Notes: generated by a model from the sequence alone, not told the origin. Positions 31,866 through 40,956 are shown, counted from the first letter of the stretch. The stretch: DNA of 41,887 nucleotides from Novosphingobium profundi (GCF_018491765.1 NZ_JABWCU010000027.1:1-41887), one strand, 5' to 3'. A program made the numbers and translations.

Positions 31866-32786
31866 ATGACTGTCTCGATCAATACTGCCCCGATCAGCCC
31901 GCTGCGCCAGCGGATGCAGCACGACATGATGATGCGGGGGCTCGGTCCGCATACCCAGAAGGATTATGTGCGCCATGTGAAGCGCCTTGCGGCCTTCCTG
32001 GGGCGCCCTCCCGATACGGCTACGGAAGAGGATCTGCGCCGCTTCCAGCTTATGCAACATGAGAGCGGGGTCAGGCCGAGCACCATCAACGGCACAGTGT
32101 CGGCCTTGCGCTTCCTGTATAACGTCACACTCAAGCGCCGCGATCTGGCGCGGGCCCTGGTCGTTACTCGCATCGTTCCCCGGCTGCCCGAAGTGTTGAG
32201 CGTCGAGGAGGCCGCACGGCTGCTGCAGTCGGCGCCGGGCATGAAGTACAAGGCGGCGCTGGGGGTCGCCTATGGCGCAGGCCTGCGCGTATCCGAAGTC
32301 GCCCACCTCAAGGTTGACGACATCGACAGCACGCGCATGTTGATCCGCGTCGAACAAGGCAAGGGCGGCAAGGATCGCAATGCCATGCTCTCGCCCCAAC
32401 TGCTCAAACTGCTGCGGATATGGTGGCGAGAGGGCAGGAAGCGCGGGGTGCTGATCGCGCATGGCTGGCTGTTTCCAGGCCAGAACGTCACCGACCCCAT
32501 CTCGACCCGGCAGTTGCACCGCGCGGTCCAGGAGGCGGCCGAGGTGGCGGGCATCCGCAAGCGCGTCAGTCCGCACACCCTGCGCCATTCCTTCGCCACG
32601 CATCTGCTCGAGCAGGATGTCGATATCCGCGTGATCCAGGTCCTGCTGGGCCACAGCAAGCTTGAGACCACCGCGCTCTACACCAAGGTCTCCACCCGCA
32701 CGATCCACGCCGTGTCGAGCCCGCTCGACCAGTTGATGGCGCTGATGGAGGGCAAGGCGCCCACAGGACCAGACGACGCCGGATGA
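31866..32786 (+). CDS. Tyrosine recombinase of the IS91 element
   Basis: A 306-residue site-specific recombinase with an N-terminal SAM-like core-binding domain (about 15-95: QKDYVRHVKRLAAFLGR) and the catalytic domain (about 110-290). The R-K-HxR-H-Y residues are visible: R in GAGLRVSEVAHL, K in VEQGKGGKDR, H and R in HTLRHSFATHL, H in LLGHSKLETT, and Y in ALYTKV. The start at 31866 (MTVSINTAP) follows GGAGAGG. Partner genes of this type are common beside IS91-family transposases, where the recombinase probably resolves or integrates intermediates. It ends 4 bases before the transposase start. Confidence 0.9.
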   Translation: MTVSINTAPISPLRQRMQHDMMMRGLGPHTQKDYVRHVKRLAAFLGRPPDTATEEDLRRFQLMQHESGVRPSTINGTVSALRFLYNVTLKRRDLARALVVTRIVPRLPEVLSVEEAARLLQSAPGMKYKAALGVAYGAGLRVSEVAHLKVDDIDSTRMLIRVEQGKGGKDRNAMLSPQLLKLLRIWWREGRKRGVLIAHGWLFPGQNVTDPISTRQLHRAVQEAAEVAGIRKRVSPHTLRHSFATHLLEQDVDIRVIQVLLGHSKLETTALYTKVSTRTIHAVSSPLDQLMALMEGKAPTGPDDAG

Positions 32787-32790
32787 GCCG

Positions 32791-33984
32791 GTGCGCTCAG
32801 ACATCGAGGTCGCGGACATCTTCCGCTCGGCCGGGCCAGCCTACCGGGCGGCCCATGCCGGGCACCTGAGCCTTACCCAGCTCAAGGTGATGTCCGCGAT
32901 CGAGACTTGTCGCACCGCGGCCCTGGGCGGGCACGTCGAGGCATGTGAGGACTGCGGGCACTGGCGGGTCGCCTATAACAGCTGTCGCAACCGGCATTGC
33001 CCAAAATGCCAGGGCGCCGCCGCGCGCACCTGGCTGGCCGAACGGGAGGCCGACCTGCTTCCCGTCGGCTACTTCCACGTCGTCTTCACGCTACCCGCCG
33101 AGGTTGCGGACATCGCCTTCCAGAACAAGGCGCTGGTATACGACCTGTTGTTCAAGGCGGCCGCGCAGACGATGCTGACCATCGCCGCCGATCCCCGCCA
33201 TCTGGGCGCCCGGATCGGGATCACCGCCGTGCTGCATACCTGGGGATCGGCAATGACCCACCATCCGCATGTCCACATGATCGTGCCGGGCGGCGGCATC
33301 ACGCTCGATGCAAGTCGCTGGATATCTTCGCGTCCGGCCTTCCTTCTACCCGTGCGCGTGCTGGGGGCGCTGTTCCGGCGGCTGTTCCTCACCCGGCTGA
33401 ACGCGCTGCACGATGCCGGCAAGCTCGTCTTCTTCGGCTCCCTGGCCGATCTGACAGAGCGGCGGGCCTTCCAGCGTCACCTTGCCCCGGCGCGCAAGAA
33501 GCGCTGGGTGGTTTATGCCAAGCCGCCCTTTGCCGGGCCACAGGCGGTGCTCGCTTACCTGTCGCGCTATACCCACCGCGTCGCCATCTCTAACCGGCGT
33601 CTCGTCGCCTTCGACGCAAACGGCGTGACCTTGCGCTACAAGGACTATCGCCGCGATGGACCCGAACGCCAGCGGGTCATGACGCTGACCGCGCACGAGT
33701 TCATCCGCCGCTTCCTGCTCCACGTCCTGCCACGCGGCTTCCACCGCATCCGCCATTACGGCCTGCTCGCCAGCGCCGCGCGCCACGACAATCTCGCGCT
33801 CGCCCGCCGCCTGCTTGCCGTCATCCCAGAGACGGAGGCGCCAGAGCCCGAAGCCGAGCCCGACACCTGTGCGCCATGCCCGTGCTGCGGCGGGCGCATG
33901 ATCGTCATCGAAACCTTCCCACGCTGGAGCCAGCCCCGCGCGCCGCCCAGGCCCAGCCCGCCGATCCGGGAGCGCATCGCATGA
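32791..33984 (+). CDS. IS91-family HUH transposase
   Basis: A 397-residue rolling-circle transposase. The N-terminal zinc finger is visible (CEDCGHW and CRNRHCPKCQG, about 50-72). The HUH-type motif is HHPHVHMIVPGGG (about 155-167). The Tyr motif YLSRYTHRVAIS (about 257-268) carries the tyrosine. A C-terminal CPCCGGRM ribbon (about 370) follows. The start is the GTG at 32791, directly after the recombinase stop; no ATG is closer in frame. The length is that of an intact IS91 family member. Because IS91 elements can mobilise neighbouring DNA, the cargo at 34.4-36.7 kb could have been carried in by it. Confidence 0.92.
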   Translation: MRSDIEVADIFRSAGPAYRAAHAGHLSLTQLKVMSAIETCRTAALGGHVEACEDCGHWRVAYNSCRNRHCPKCQGAAARTWLAEREADLLPVGYFHVVFTLPAEVADIAFQNKALVYDLLFKAAAQTMLTIAADPRHLGARIGITAVLHTWGSAMTHHPHVHMIVPGGGITLDASRWISSRPAFLLPVRVLGALFRRLFLTRLNALHDAGKLVFFGSLADLTERRAFQRHLAPARKKRWVVYAKPPFAGPQAVLAYLSRYTHRVAISNRRLVAFDANGVTLRYKDYRRDGPERQRVMTLTAHEFIRRFLLHVLPRGFHRIRHYGLLASAARHDNLALARRLLAVIPETEAPEPEAEPDTCAPCPCCGGRMIVIETFPRWSQPRAPPRPSPPIRERIA

Positions 33985-34449
33985 CCCGGCATGATCCGCC
34001 TCTCACCATGGCCCCGCAGAGCGCGCGGTGGTCAAAGGGCCGACTTGCCCCCGGCACGCGCCGCGCGCGCGTCCGCTCCTGGCATCAACCTCGACAGTGC
34101 ACCAGACACACCCTCTGCGCATCCAGACACCTGCACCTGCGCTGCTGTCGTGCCTCCATCAAAGCGCGCACTTCATCCCGCCAGACCACACCAAAGCCCA
34201 AATCCCCATAGCCCAGCTTATCGGACTCGCGGGTTCCTGCATGGGAGGCTTTCGTACGCAAGCGCCCGAAAACCTTCACCTTGTCGGTCGTTCTAGGGCG
34301 GATCTGGCGCGCCAAGAAGCCGTCTGTCCGGTTAGGCTAGTCGATCAGAGCGGCCATCAGCCGGGATGGGTGGATTTCGTCCCGACCGCTTTCGGGATCG
34401 CGCCCTCGAAGAGCCGCCATATAGCAACAAGCGCGGCGCCAAGGGCGCA
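33985..34449. other. Right flank of the IS91 element, no gene
   Basis: GC-rich sequence with overlapping open frames on the plus strand (34028-34531) and minus strand (34085-34315). None has a ribosome site, domain or biased composition, and the codon pattern shifts between frames. It probably holds the element's right end. A single-strand origin is expected there, but I could not locate it. Confidence 0.4.
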
Positions 34450-34992
34450 CTATTCCGGGGGGCGGATAAGCGAAGCGAATTTGCCATCCCCTTCAGAGGC
34501 GGAAAAGGTGATGGGAGCCTGCCCCGGCTGAACCACATCGATGCGCCGCGATATAAAGCCGAGGGGAGGAGGCCCAGAGTCATTAGCTGAGGCTGCCGAC
34601 TGATCGAATGGGCAGCGGCGCGAAATCGCATTATCAAGTTGTCGAGACCGCTCTTCGTCGAGCGCCCATTCTTTGCGTTTCAACGGAGTGTAAGGCGCAT
34701 CCTTTACCCAAATCTGGCTACGCCCGACTGCCGTCCCATGCCACACATTGTCGGCTTCCCGTACAAGGACAACGCTATACTCGGTCGTCGCGTGATGTCC
34801 TCCTCGCCCATACATCATGACCATCGTCGGGGCTTGGGGCATTGGCTCACCAAGCGCCTTTCGGAGGGCTTTGTGCTCGTCGATCGTGGATGATGTTGAA
34901 GCAAGATAGTCCGAGGCGACGGGCACACAAGGCGCGGCAGCGGAATTGGCTCCTGTGACAGTTGCCATGGCAAGCAGAAGAAGATTTATCAT
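34450..34992 (-). CDS. Secreted hypothetical protein
   Basis: A 180-residue protein starting at the ATG at 34992. The N-terminus MINLLLLAMATVTGANSAAA is a signal peptide, with likely cleavage after AAA. The mature protein opens PCVPVASDYLAST. Landmarks are TMVMMYGRGGHHATTEYSVV, WHGTAVGRSQIWVKDAPYTP and WALDEERSRQLDNAISRR. It looks like a periplasmic lipocalin-sized protein, but I do not recognise it. The longer frame to 35241 adds non-coding DNA that includes three hairpins. It is divergent from the 35343 gene. The start was chosen for the signal peptide; no strong ribosome site is visible. Confidence 0.7.
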   Translation of the reverse strand: MINLLLLAMATVTGANSAAAPCVPVASDYLASTSSTIDEHKALRKALGEPMPQAPTMVMMYGRGGHHATTEYSVVLVREADNVWHGTAVGRSQIWVKDAPYTPLKRKEWALDEERSRQLDNAISRRCPFDQSAASANDSGPPPLGFISRRIDVVQPGQAPITFSASEGDGKFASLIRPPE

Positions 34993-35041
34993 CTGCGTAG
35001 AATGCGACTGGAGACGGCCGGGCACAAGGTAATCGTTCGTC

Positions 35042-35150
35042 TTGCGAAAGAGCCCCCTTTCGCAACACCCGCAGCGGCAGCTTCCGGGATCGCCATTAGC
35101 GCCTGCGGACGGCGCTAATGGGGCGCGTGCTGAAATTCTGCCACGCGCCC
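35042..35150. repeat. Three tandem perfect stem-loops
   Basis: TTGCGAAAG/CTTTCGCAA (35042-35065), ATTAGCGCC/GGCGCTAAT (35095-35119) and GGGCGCGTG/CACGCGCCC (35121-35150) each have nine-base perfect arms with loops of 6, 7 and 12 bases. They lie in the divergent region between the secreted-protein gene and the unknown gene pair. Possible roles are recombination sites, a terminator series or a structured RNA. Confidence 0.7.
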
Positions 35151-35342
35151 TTTGCGGCCGCTGGACAGCTCTATCGTGGTGGCCAGAAGCGGACACTGCC
35201 ACCGCCATGATCGACTGGAAGGAACGTCGGGCGGCGGGCAAGTTTGATCCGCCGCCACCTCTTTCATTTACAGAGATTGCTTGTTAACACGATCACAATT
35301 TGATTGTGGGAAGCCACCGAACGTATTGGACGAGCAGCTAAG

Positions 35343-36395
35343 GTGGCAGAGAAAAACACTGATCTTGAACTCAAATTCGACGGAGCACCTGTGCAGAGAT
35401 TGCATGGCGCTCCGGCAGAGGCAGTGATCGCGTCGCTCAACGCACTCCAGCGCATGATCTATATCATTGGCATGCGTGCCGAGGGTCGCGCCCTGAGTGA
35501 GCGGTTGAAGCCCACCATTAAGGTAAAACGCGAGTATGCAGTTGTGTGCCGCGCGCCTCGCAAGGGCAGCCATATTCAGCCTTTTTCTGTCGCCTCACAG
35601 ACAGGTGAGATGAGCGGTGCCTCCTTTGCGGCTCGTGAGAAGCTGCTAGCGACTCTTCGCGCCTTCGATAGCGGCGAGGAAGCGCGGCTTGAGGCTGTGG
35701 TTCCAAACGCGAGGGAGCGTTGGTTTTTAGCCAAGGCTGCGACCGGCTTGCTTCCGCCGGAGGGTAGCGGCCTGGAAGTGATGATCCGCGCTGGTTCGCG
35801 CGGGCCCTTCGCATTCAAGGCTGATCGCGCGCGCAATCTCCTAAGTGCGTATGACACCCCTCGGCCACCGGCTATCGATGAAGAGACTGTCGCGGGGAAG
35901 CTCAGGGCCATCGACTATCAACAGACAATCATGACGATCAAGCCGGGGTCAGACCCGGCGCTTCGCATGGACTATCCGCTCCAGCTGGAGAACTGGCTCC
36001 AAACCAATGTCCGTAAGCGGCTTAAAATCAGCGGCCGACCAAAGGTCAATGCTCGCGGCGACATAAGCTCATTCGACGAAATCTATAACGTCGTGGAACT
36101 GGAGCCGCACCTTCAACCTATTGATCGCTTCACGTCAGGCGGCAAGCGCTTTGGAACAAATCGTCCCATCACCTTGCCTATAACCGTATATTGGGCAGAT
36201 CGATTGTTTTGTTTCGTCGACCATCGGCTAGGTGTCGATGTCGTCGTGGATGACGTATCTACGCTTCGTGATGGTGTATTGTCGGAACTCGATTTGGTGT
36301 GGCGGCAGTACGCGCAGGCCCAAGACGACGAACTGGATGAGGAAGCGCTTGAGGTTAAGCGGCATCTACTCTCGCGCTTTGGGCCACTCGACTGA
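35343..36395 (+). CDS. Unknown 350-residue protein, first gene of a coupled pair
   Basis: I do not recognise this protein. It starts at the GTG at 35343 (a TTG at 35304 is also in frame). The N-terminal part (LELKFDGAPVQRLHGAPAEA then VIASLNALQRMIYIIGMRAE) has an alpha/beta look. A central segment (LLATLRAFDSGEEARLEAVVPN, then FLAKAATGLLPPEGSGLEV) follows. The C-terminal third (RPITLPITVYWADRLFCFVD, LGVDVVVDD) has beta strands and ends in acidic helices (QDDELDEEALEVKRHL). No signal peptide or membrane segment is seen. Its TGA overlaps the ATG of the HicA-like gene, so the two are probably made together. It could be a toxin-antitoxin partner, an NTPase-less sensor or a nuclease. Confidence 0.7.
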   Translation: MAEKNTDLELKFDGAPVQRLHGAPAEAVIASLNALQRMIYIIGMRAEGRALSERLKPTIKVKREYAVVCRAPRKGSHIQPFSVASQTGEMSGASFAAREKLLATLRAFDSGEEARLEAVVPNARERWFLAKAATGLLPPEGSGLEVMIRAGSRGPFAFKADRARNLLSAYDTPRPPAIDEETVAGKLRAIDYQQTIMTIKPGSDPALRMDYPLQLENWLQTNVRKRLKISGRPKVNARGDISSFDEIYNVVELEPHLQPIDRFTSGGKRFGTNRPITLPITVYWADRLFCFVDHRLGVDVVVDDVSTLRDGVLSELDLVWRQYAQAQDDELDEEALEVKRHLLSRFGPLD

Positions 36396-36679
36396 TGGCG
36401 AGAGACCGCAAGGACATTGATGCCTCTTTGCAGCGCAAAGGCTTCAAGCGTGATGACGGTGATCATCACTATTATATCTATTACAATCTTGCTGGTCGAA
36501 AGACGATCAAGAAAACCAAGATGAGCATGGGGACGTCGCACAAGACAATCGGTGATCCGCTGCTTGGGCAGATGGCGCGACAGATCGGTGTGACCAAGCC
36601 CAGCTTCCTAGAGCTAGTGGACTGCACGCTTGATCAGGCTGGGTACGAAGCTCTGGCCTTCCCGCCGAAAGGGGATTAA
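36395..36679 (+). CDS. HicA-like small protein (dsRBD-fold RNase candidate)
   Basis: A 94-residue protein. The pattern MARDRKDIDASLQRKGFKR, GDHHYYIYYN and SMGTSHKTIGDPLLGQMARQI resembles HicA mRNA interferases (K-x-x-x-x-L-x-x-x-G-F, G-x-H, then strands and a final helix). H24 or H25 would be the catalytic histidine. HicA is usually about 60 residues, so the last 25 (VDCTLDQAGYEALAFPPKGD region) are extra. HicB is not present. Instead, the partner is the unknown 350-residue protein, whose stop codon overlaps this start by one base. The assignment rests on a short motif and may be wrong. Confidence 0.6.
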   Translation: MARDRKDIDASLQRKGFKRDDGDHHYYIYYNLAGRKTIKKTKMSMGTSHKTIGDPLLGQMARQIGVTKPSFLELVDCTLDQAGYEALAFPPKGD

Positions 36680-36764
36680 ATCCAAAGTTGCGAGGTGCAA
36701 TTCGCGCGAGCGGCAGCTATACCTACATCTTGCTACCGAACCGGACAGTCATCTCTCGGCCCAA

Positions 36765-38645
36765 TCAGGCTGTTGGGATCATCACGGAAATTAGGTCCTT
36801 GAACAACATGTGCGCTGTTTGCCGGGGGGCGTGATTGGCTGTCGTCTGAAGCGCTTTGACCACTGGCATGTTCAGAGGCCTGCCGCTGCTTCCGGGTATT
36901 CCCGCTTCGCTTTCTCCACTCGCCTCAGCAGCGGTGATGACGCGAAGGCTTCGCGCCGGAACGGAAGGATCGGGGCGGATCGTCGGCATCGCTGGCGCCC
37001 GTACCTTCGTCTGTGCGAGCATGTCCTTCTCCTGATAGTAGCGGATCTTCTTGCCGTAGACGGGCGGGATGCCCGAGCGCAGTACGATCAAATCCTTCTC
37101 GGGCAGCAAGAGCAGCTCTTGCGGGAGCAGGAGCGCGCGGCGCTGATCGGATTCCGATACCGAACCGCCACCACGGCCCCAGGCGCTGAACGAGCGGGAC
37201 TTGGCGCGGAAGGTGTAGGTGCCCAGGCGATCCGAGACGTTCTTGGCGTCGTTGATCTCCTTGGGTCGCATGACGATCTGCACGCCGCAGTTCGCGGAGA
37301 TCTCCTTGGCCACCTTGTCGCCGTAGATGTGATCGAGCTGGGAGAAGTTCTGAATCACGGGTAGGAGGCGGATGCCATAACCCGCCACATAGCTGAAGCC
37401 GCTGGCGATGACCGAGGCGCGGCCGAGGCGGGTGAACTCGTCGAGCAGGAGGAGCAGGCGCACGTTGTGCCGGTCGGCCGAGGGCAACTCGCGCACGTTG
37501 AGGTCGATGAGCTGCTGGAAAAGCAGGTTGTAGATCGGCGCGACCCGCTCGAGGTCATCGGGCGAGACGCCGAGGTAGAGCGAGATCCGCTTGTCGCGGA
37601 ACTGGCGCAGATCAAAGTCGCTCTCGGCCGTTGCCGCATCGACATAGGGGTTGAGCCAAAGGTTGATCTTGGCCGTCACGGACTGGCGAATGGACGTGAA
37701 GGTGTTGTCCGACGAGGAAATCCAGTCGCGTAGGGCAGAAATGCAGGCGCCAGAGAGAGGCTTTCCGACCTGTTCGCGCTGCTTGATTATCTTGGGGAAG
37801 CGGCGCCTGGCATCGCCGGCGGCGAACTGGCGGTAAACCTCGCCGATCGTGAAGGGCAGGGCGTCCTCGCCATCGTCGACGGTGGCCGCGACATAGGCCG
37901 AGACCCCAAGGAAGGCGGTGCGCGCGCTTTCGGCCCAGAAGTTGTCGCCGGTCAGGGGGAGCGGGAACAGCATGGCCCCGATCTTCTGCAACTCATTGAT
38001 GATCTCGACGGGATCGCGCCGGTTGATGTGCCCTAGCGGATTGTAGCGGCAGGTTCGTCCTTCCCCGTCGAGCGGGTTGAACAGGAGCGTCTTCTGGCGA
38101 AGCTGCCTGGCCCGATAGCCGGAGGTCAGGTCCCAGTTCTCCTGCTTCACATCGAGGACCACGACGGAATCTGGCCACGACAGCAGGTTCGGGATCACGA
38201 CGCCCACGCCCTTACCGGCCCGGGTTGGGGCTTCAAGCATGACATGCTCGGTTCCGCCGAAGCGCAGGAAACTGGTATTGAAGCGCCCCAGGATGATGCC
38301 GGCGCGTTCGAGAAGGCCAGCACCTTTCACCTCGCCAAAGCGTGCCCAGCGGGCCTCGCCGTGCAGCTTTTGCGCGGTGAACATGGAGCCAAAGACGCCG
38401 GCCAGACAGAGGGCGAAACTGATCGCGAAGCCGAGAAGGAACGGCTGCCAGACGATCGGCATGGATTTCATCGACCAGAGCGCGCCAGGCACCTTCGCCC
38501 AGGGTGTTTGCATCGAGAGCAGATGCGCGCGCCACAGCACCGTGATCGCGCCGATCGCGGCGCTGACCACGAGGCCCACGATCATGAGAAACGCAATGGC
38601 GCCCGGTTGGGACGCCCCCGGATTGCGAACCATCTTGCCACTCAT
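36765..38645 (-). CDS. virD4: VirD4/TraG-family type IV coupling protein
   Basis: A 626-residue inner-membrane ATPase that hands the relaxase-DNA complex to the secretion channel. Two N-terminal membrane helices are visible (about 15-40 and 68-90). Walker A is APTRAGKG (139-146). Walker B is LLLLLDEFTRLGR (about 415-427), with PVIQNFSQLDHIYGD just after it. KDLIVLRSGIPPVYGKKIRYY near 530-550 is typical of the family. AAAGGAG lies upstream of the ATG at 38645. It is the last gene of the leftward virB9-virB10-virB11-virD4 series and faces the HicA-like gene with an 85-bp gap. Confidence 0.94.
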   Translation of the reverse strand: MSGKMVRNPGASQPGAIAFLMIVGLVVSAAIGAITVLWRAHLLSMQTPWAKVPGALWSMKSMPIVWQPFLLGFAISFALCLAGVFGSMFTAQKLHGEARWARFGEVKGAGLLERAGIILGRFNTSFLRFGGTEHVMLEAPTRAGKGVGVVIPNLLSWPDSVVVLDVKQENWDLTSGYRARQLRQKTLLFNPLDGEGRTCRYNPLGHINRRDPVEIINELQKIGAMLFPLPLTGDNFWAESARTAFLGVSAYVAATVDDGEDALPFTIGEVYRQFAAGDARRRFPKIIKQREQVGKPLSGACISALRDWISSSDNTFTSIRQSVTAKINLWLNPYVDAATAESDFDLRQFRDKRISLYLGVSPDDLERVAPIYNLLFQQLIDLNVRELPSADRHNVRLLLLLDEFTRLGRASVIASGFSYVAGYGIRLLPVIQNFSQLDHIYGDKVAKEISANCGVQIVMRPKEINDAKNVSDRLGTYTFRAKSRSFSAWGRGGGSVSESDQRRALLLPQELLLLPEKDLIVLRSGIPPVYGKKIRYYQEKDMLAQTKVRAPAMPTIRPDPSVPARSLRVITAAEASGESEAGIPGSSGRPLNMPVVKALQTTANHAPRQTAHMLFKDLISVMIPTA

Positions 38646-38663
38646 GGGCCACTCCTTTGGTTG

Positions 38664-39680
38664 TCAGTCGTGAGGTTTGCCGGCCGGATCGAACCACACT
38701 TCGGTCATCCGGTAGCGGGCGGGTCGCCCGTCACTGGGAGGAAGGCGGTGCATCTGCACCACAATGTCGACGAGTGAGCGCAGCAGGGCGCGAATGTCGT
38801 GGCGGTCGAGGTCGTTCCCGCCTTCGGATTCCTTGACGAGCAAGGTAAGCTGCTCGAGCGCGCCTTCGGCGGTGTTGGCGTGGACGGTCGTGATCGAGCC
38901 GGGGTGCCCGCTGTTGACGTTGCGCAGATAGAAGAACGCCGTGCCGTCGCGCAGCTCCTGGAGGAGAATGCGGTCGGGCCGCATGCGTAGCGCCGATTCC
39001 AGCAGTTCCTTCGCGCCCGCCTTCTGCAGACCGTGCCCATCCTTGGAATACATCATGTGGACCCGGTTGCGCTGGGGCACCACCAGTTCGCGGGTATCCT
39101 CGATCGTCAGCACCCGCTCGAAGTTGGGGATCAACTTGATGAGCGCCTTGGAGAAGGTGGTCTTTCCCGAGCCGGTTGCCCCGGAAATCAGGATGTTCTT
39201 GCGCGCCTCGACGGCGAGCTTGAAGAAGCCATTCCAGTCGCTCGCAGCGCGGTAGGCCAGCAGGGCATCATCGACCTCGTTGGCCGCGCCGTGCGCTTTC
39301 ACTTCGCTGAAGAGGCCCGAGCGGTCGAGGTCGGCAAGGTCCATCGCCGTGTTCGAGGCTTTGCGGATGGTGATCGAGACGAAGCCGCGCTCGATGGCAG
39401 GCGGGATCACGACCTGGGCGCGCTCGCCGCCCGGCAGGACCGAGGAGCAGATGGGGTAGTCCTCGCTGATGTCCTGCTTGGTCAGGCCCGCGATAAGCCG
39501 GGCCAGTGTCATGAGGCTGGCGTGATCGAGCGAGGGGGCTTCATGCCACTCCCAGCCCTTGCGGGTTTCGACGCCGATCACGCCGGGTTCGTTGATGACC
39601 AGTTCGGTCACGTCCTCGCGATCGAGGAGCGGTTGCAGCGGGGCTGCATTGTGCTGGTAGATCGCAGAGACGTTTGCCAT
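38664..39680 (-). CDS. virB11: VirB11 secretion ATPase
   Basis: A 338-residue hexameric ATPase at the inner face of the T4SS that powers pilus assembly and substrate transfer. Walker A is GATGSGKT (167-174), preceded by ARKNILIS. The Asp box has LTIEDTRELVVPQRNRV. Walker B-like RPDRILLQELRDG follows, and the His box is NSGHPGSITTVHAN. The N-terminal ring domain includes VLPGGERAQVVIPPA. The ATG at 39680 lies 3 bases after the virB10 stop (TGAACGATG), so the genes are translated together. Confidence 0.95.
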   Translation of the reverse strand: MANVSAIYQHNAAPLQPLLDREDVTELVINEPGVIGVETRKGWEWHEAPSLDHASLMTLARLIAGLTKQDISEDYPICSSVLPGGERAQVVIPPAIERGFVSITIRKASNTAMDLADLDRSGLFSEVKAHGAANEVDDALLAYRAASDWNGFFKLAVEARKNILISGATGSGKTTFSKALIKLIPNFERVLTIEDTRELVVPQRNRVHMMYSKDGHGLQKAGAKELLESALRMRPDRILLQELRDGTAFFYLRNVNSGHPGSITTVHANTAEGALEQLTLLVKESEGGNDLDRHDIRALLRSLVDIVVQMHRLPPSDGRPARYRMTEVWFDPAGKPHD

Positions 39681-39683
39681 CGT

Positions 39684-40955
39684 TCAGCGGCTCAGCTTGA
39701 GGTCATAAACCGGGCTAAAATCGAAGTCCTTGGCGACGAAGATCGCGGCGCTGTCGCCCTGGTTCTTTTTCAGGATCGGTTTGATATTCTTGCTATCCCG
39801 CAGGATCGTGTTGCCCATCTCGCTGGGCACCTGCGTCGTGTAGGTGCCTTGGTTCGCGACGGCGCGACCGGCGATGTTGGAGGCATCTTCAAGCACGCTC
39901 ATCATGAGCGCTGCGCCGAAACGCGCCCAGAACTGCGTATCGACCCCGCCCGACATTCCCGAGCGGCCGAGCGCGTCGGCCGCAGGCGAACCAAGGTCGA
40001 TCGCGACCCCGCGCGGGGTGAGCGCGCGGGTCCACAGCACGAACATGCGCGCCTGGCCTTGCGTGATGCCGCCCGAATACTGCCCCAGGACCTTGGTGCC
40101 CTTGTCGAGCAGGACAACGTGGCCGTCCTCGGAATAGACGTCGTGGTTGATGACACACGAGACGAACCCAGCCTGTGTCGAGTTGATCGCGGTCTGCAAA
40201 GTGCAGGGAATGACCGTGCCGGCGCTGAGCAGAAAGTCGCGGTTCTTGATGAGCGAGGCGCGCACCGTCTCGATCTTCGCGTGCCCGAGCTGGTCGGTGA
40301 AATCGGTCGAGCCCTTGCTGGCCGAACCCGTGCCCGTATCGCCATCGGAGGGCGGGCCAAAGCCGCTGGCCCCGAAGTTGTGGGGACCGCTCTCCGGGGC
40401 GTGCGGACCCGCAGCGGCTGCGTTCCCCGTTGGCGACACCGGGGCGGCGGACGCCGTGAGGCCATTGGCCTGATAGGCCATGACCGGGGCCCGCCGCGCG
40501 GCATCGGCCATCTTCAGGCGTTCCTCATAGCGCTTCTGGGCAAGGTTTTCCTCGCCACTGGCGGCCTCGCCCGTTGCAGGGACCGGGTTGCCGTTGGCAT
40601 CGGTAGTCTGTTGCCCCAGGACTGGACGGCCGAAGACGTCGGTCTGAGCGCTGCCGGCTTGTTCAAGCTGGCCTGCGAGGGCCGCACGCTGCGCGGCGGG
40701 TGAGGCCACCACGTCATCGACGCTCTTCTGGCTGGCTTGCGCGGGCTCCTCGGCTGCTTTCGCCGACACGGCGTTGTGAAAGACTCCGTAGCCGATGAAG
40801 ATGCCAAGAATGGTCGCGACCAGGCCCACACCGGCCCCGACGAAGGCGACATTGCCCCAGTTGGTGCTACTGCGACCCGCAGGCGATCCGCTCTCTTCGG
40901 GAATGGAATCGGCGGGTGCGAGTTCACCGCCGCGATCAATGACGTTCTCGGCCAT
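39684..40955 (-). CDS. virB10: VirB10/TrbI T4SS core protein
   Basis: A 423-residue protein spanning from inner to outer membrane. A short cytoplasmic N-terminus is followed by one membrane helix (about 33-58: GNVAFVGAGVGLVATILGIF) and a long Pro/Ala/Gly-rich periplasmic linker (about 110-215). The TrbI beta-barrel domain follows (about 220-410), with LLSAGTVIPCTLQTAINS, GFVSCVINHDVYSEDGHVVL and LDKGTKVLGQYSGG typical of the family. It transmits ATP energy to the outer-membrane complex and interacts with VirB9 and VirB7. The start is the ATG at 40955. It is separated from virB9 by one base and from virB11 by 3, indicating one operon. Confidence 0.95.
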   Translation of the reverse strand: MAENVIDRGGELAPADSIPEESGSPAGRSSTNWGNVAFVGAGVGLVATILGIFIGYGVFHNAVSAKAAEEPAQASQKSVDDVVASPAAQRAALAGQLEQAGSAQTDVFGRPVLGQQTTDANGNPVPATGEAASGEENLAQKRYEERLKMADAARRAPVMAYQANGLTASAAPVSPTGNAAAAGPHAPESGPHNFGASGFGPPSDGDTGTGSASKGSTDFTDQLGHAKIETVRASLIKNRDFLLSAGTVIPCTLQTAINSTQAGFVSCVINHDVYSEDGHVVLLDKGTKVLGQYSGGITQGQARMFVLWTRALTPRGVAIDLGSPAADALGRSGMSGGVDTQFWARFGAALMMSVLEDASNIAGRAVANQGTYTTQVPSEMGNTILRDSKNIKPILKKNQGDSAAIFVAKDFDFSPVYDLKLSR

Positions 40956-40956
40956 G

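Larger units (their letters stand above)
31866..33984 (+). mobile_element. IS91-family element: tyrosine recombinase plus HUH transposase
   Basis: Two tightly linked rightward genes, 4 bp apart, form the core of an IS91-like rolling-circle element with its companion tyrosine recombinase. The element's true ends were not found. The left end is probably between 31625 and 31865, and the right end lies past 33984, where the DNA stays GC-rich without a gene until 34449. Confidence 0.75.

Noticed and set aside
31590..32819. Minus-strand 409-codon frame
   Set aside because: Antisense to the tyrosine recombinase.
34028..34531. Plus-strand 167-codon frame past the IS91 transposase
   Set aside because: No start signal or domain. 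It overlaps the end of the secreted-protein gene and is probably the IS91 right flank.
39033..40703. Plus-strand 556-codon frame
   Set aside because: Antisense to virB11 and virB10, both with clear domains.
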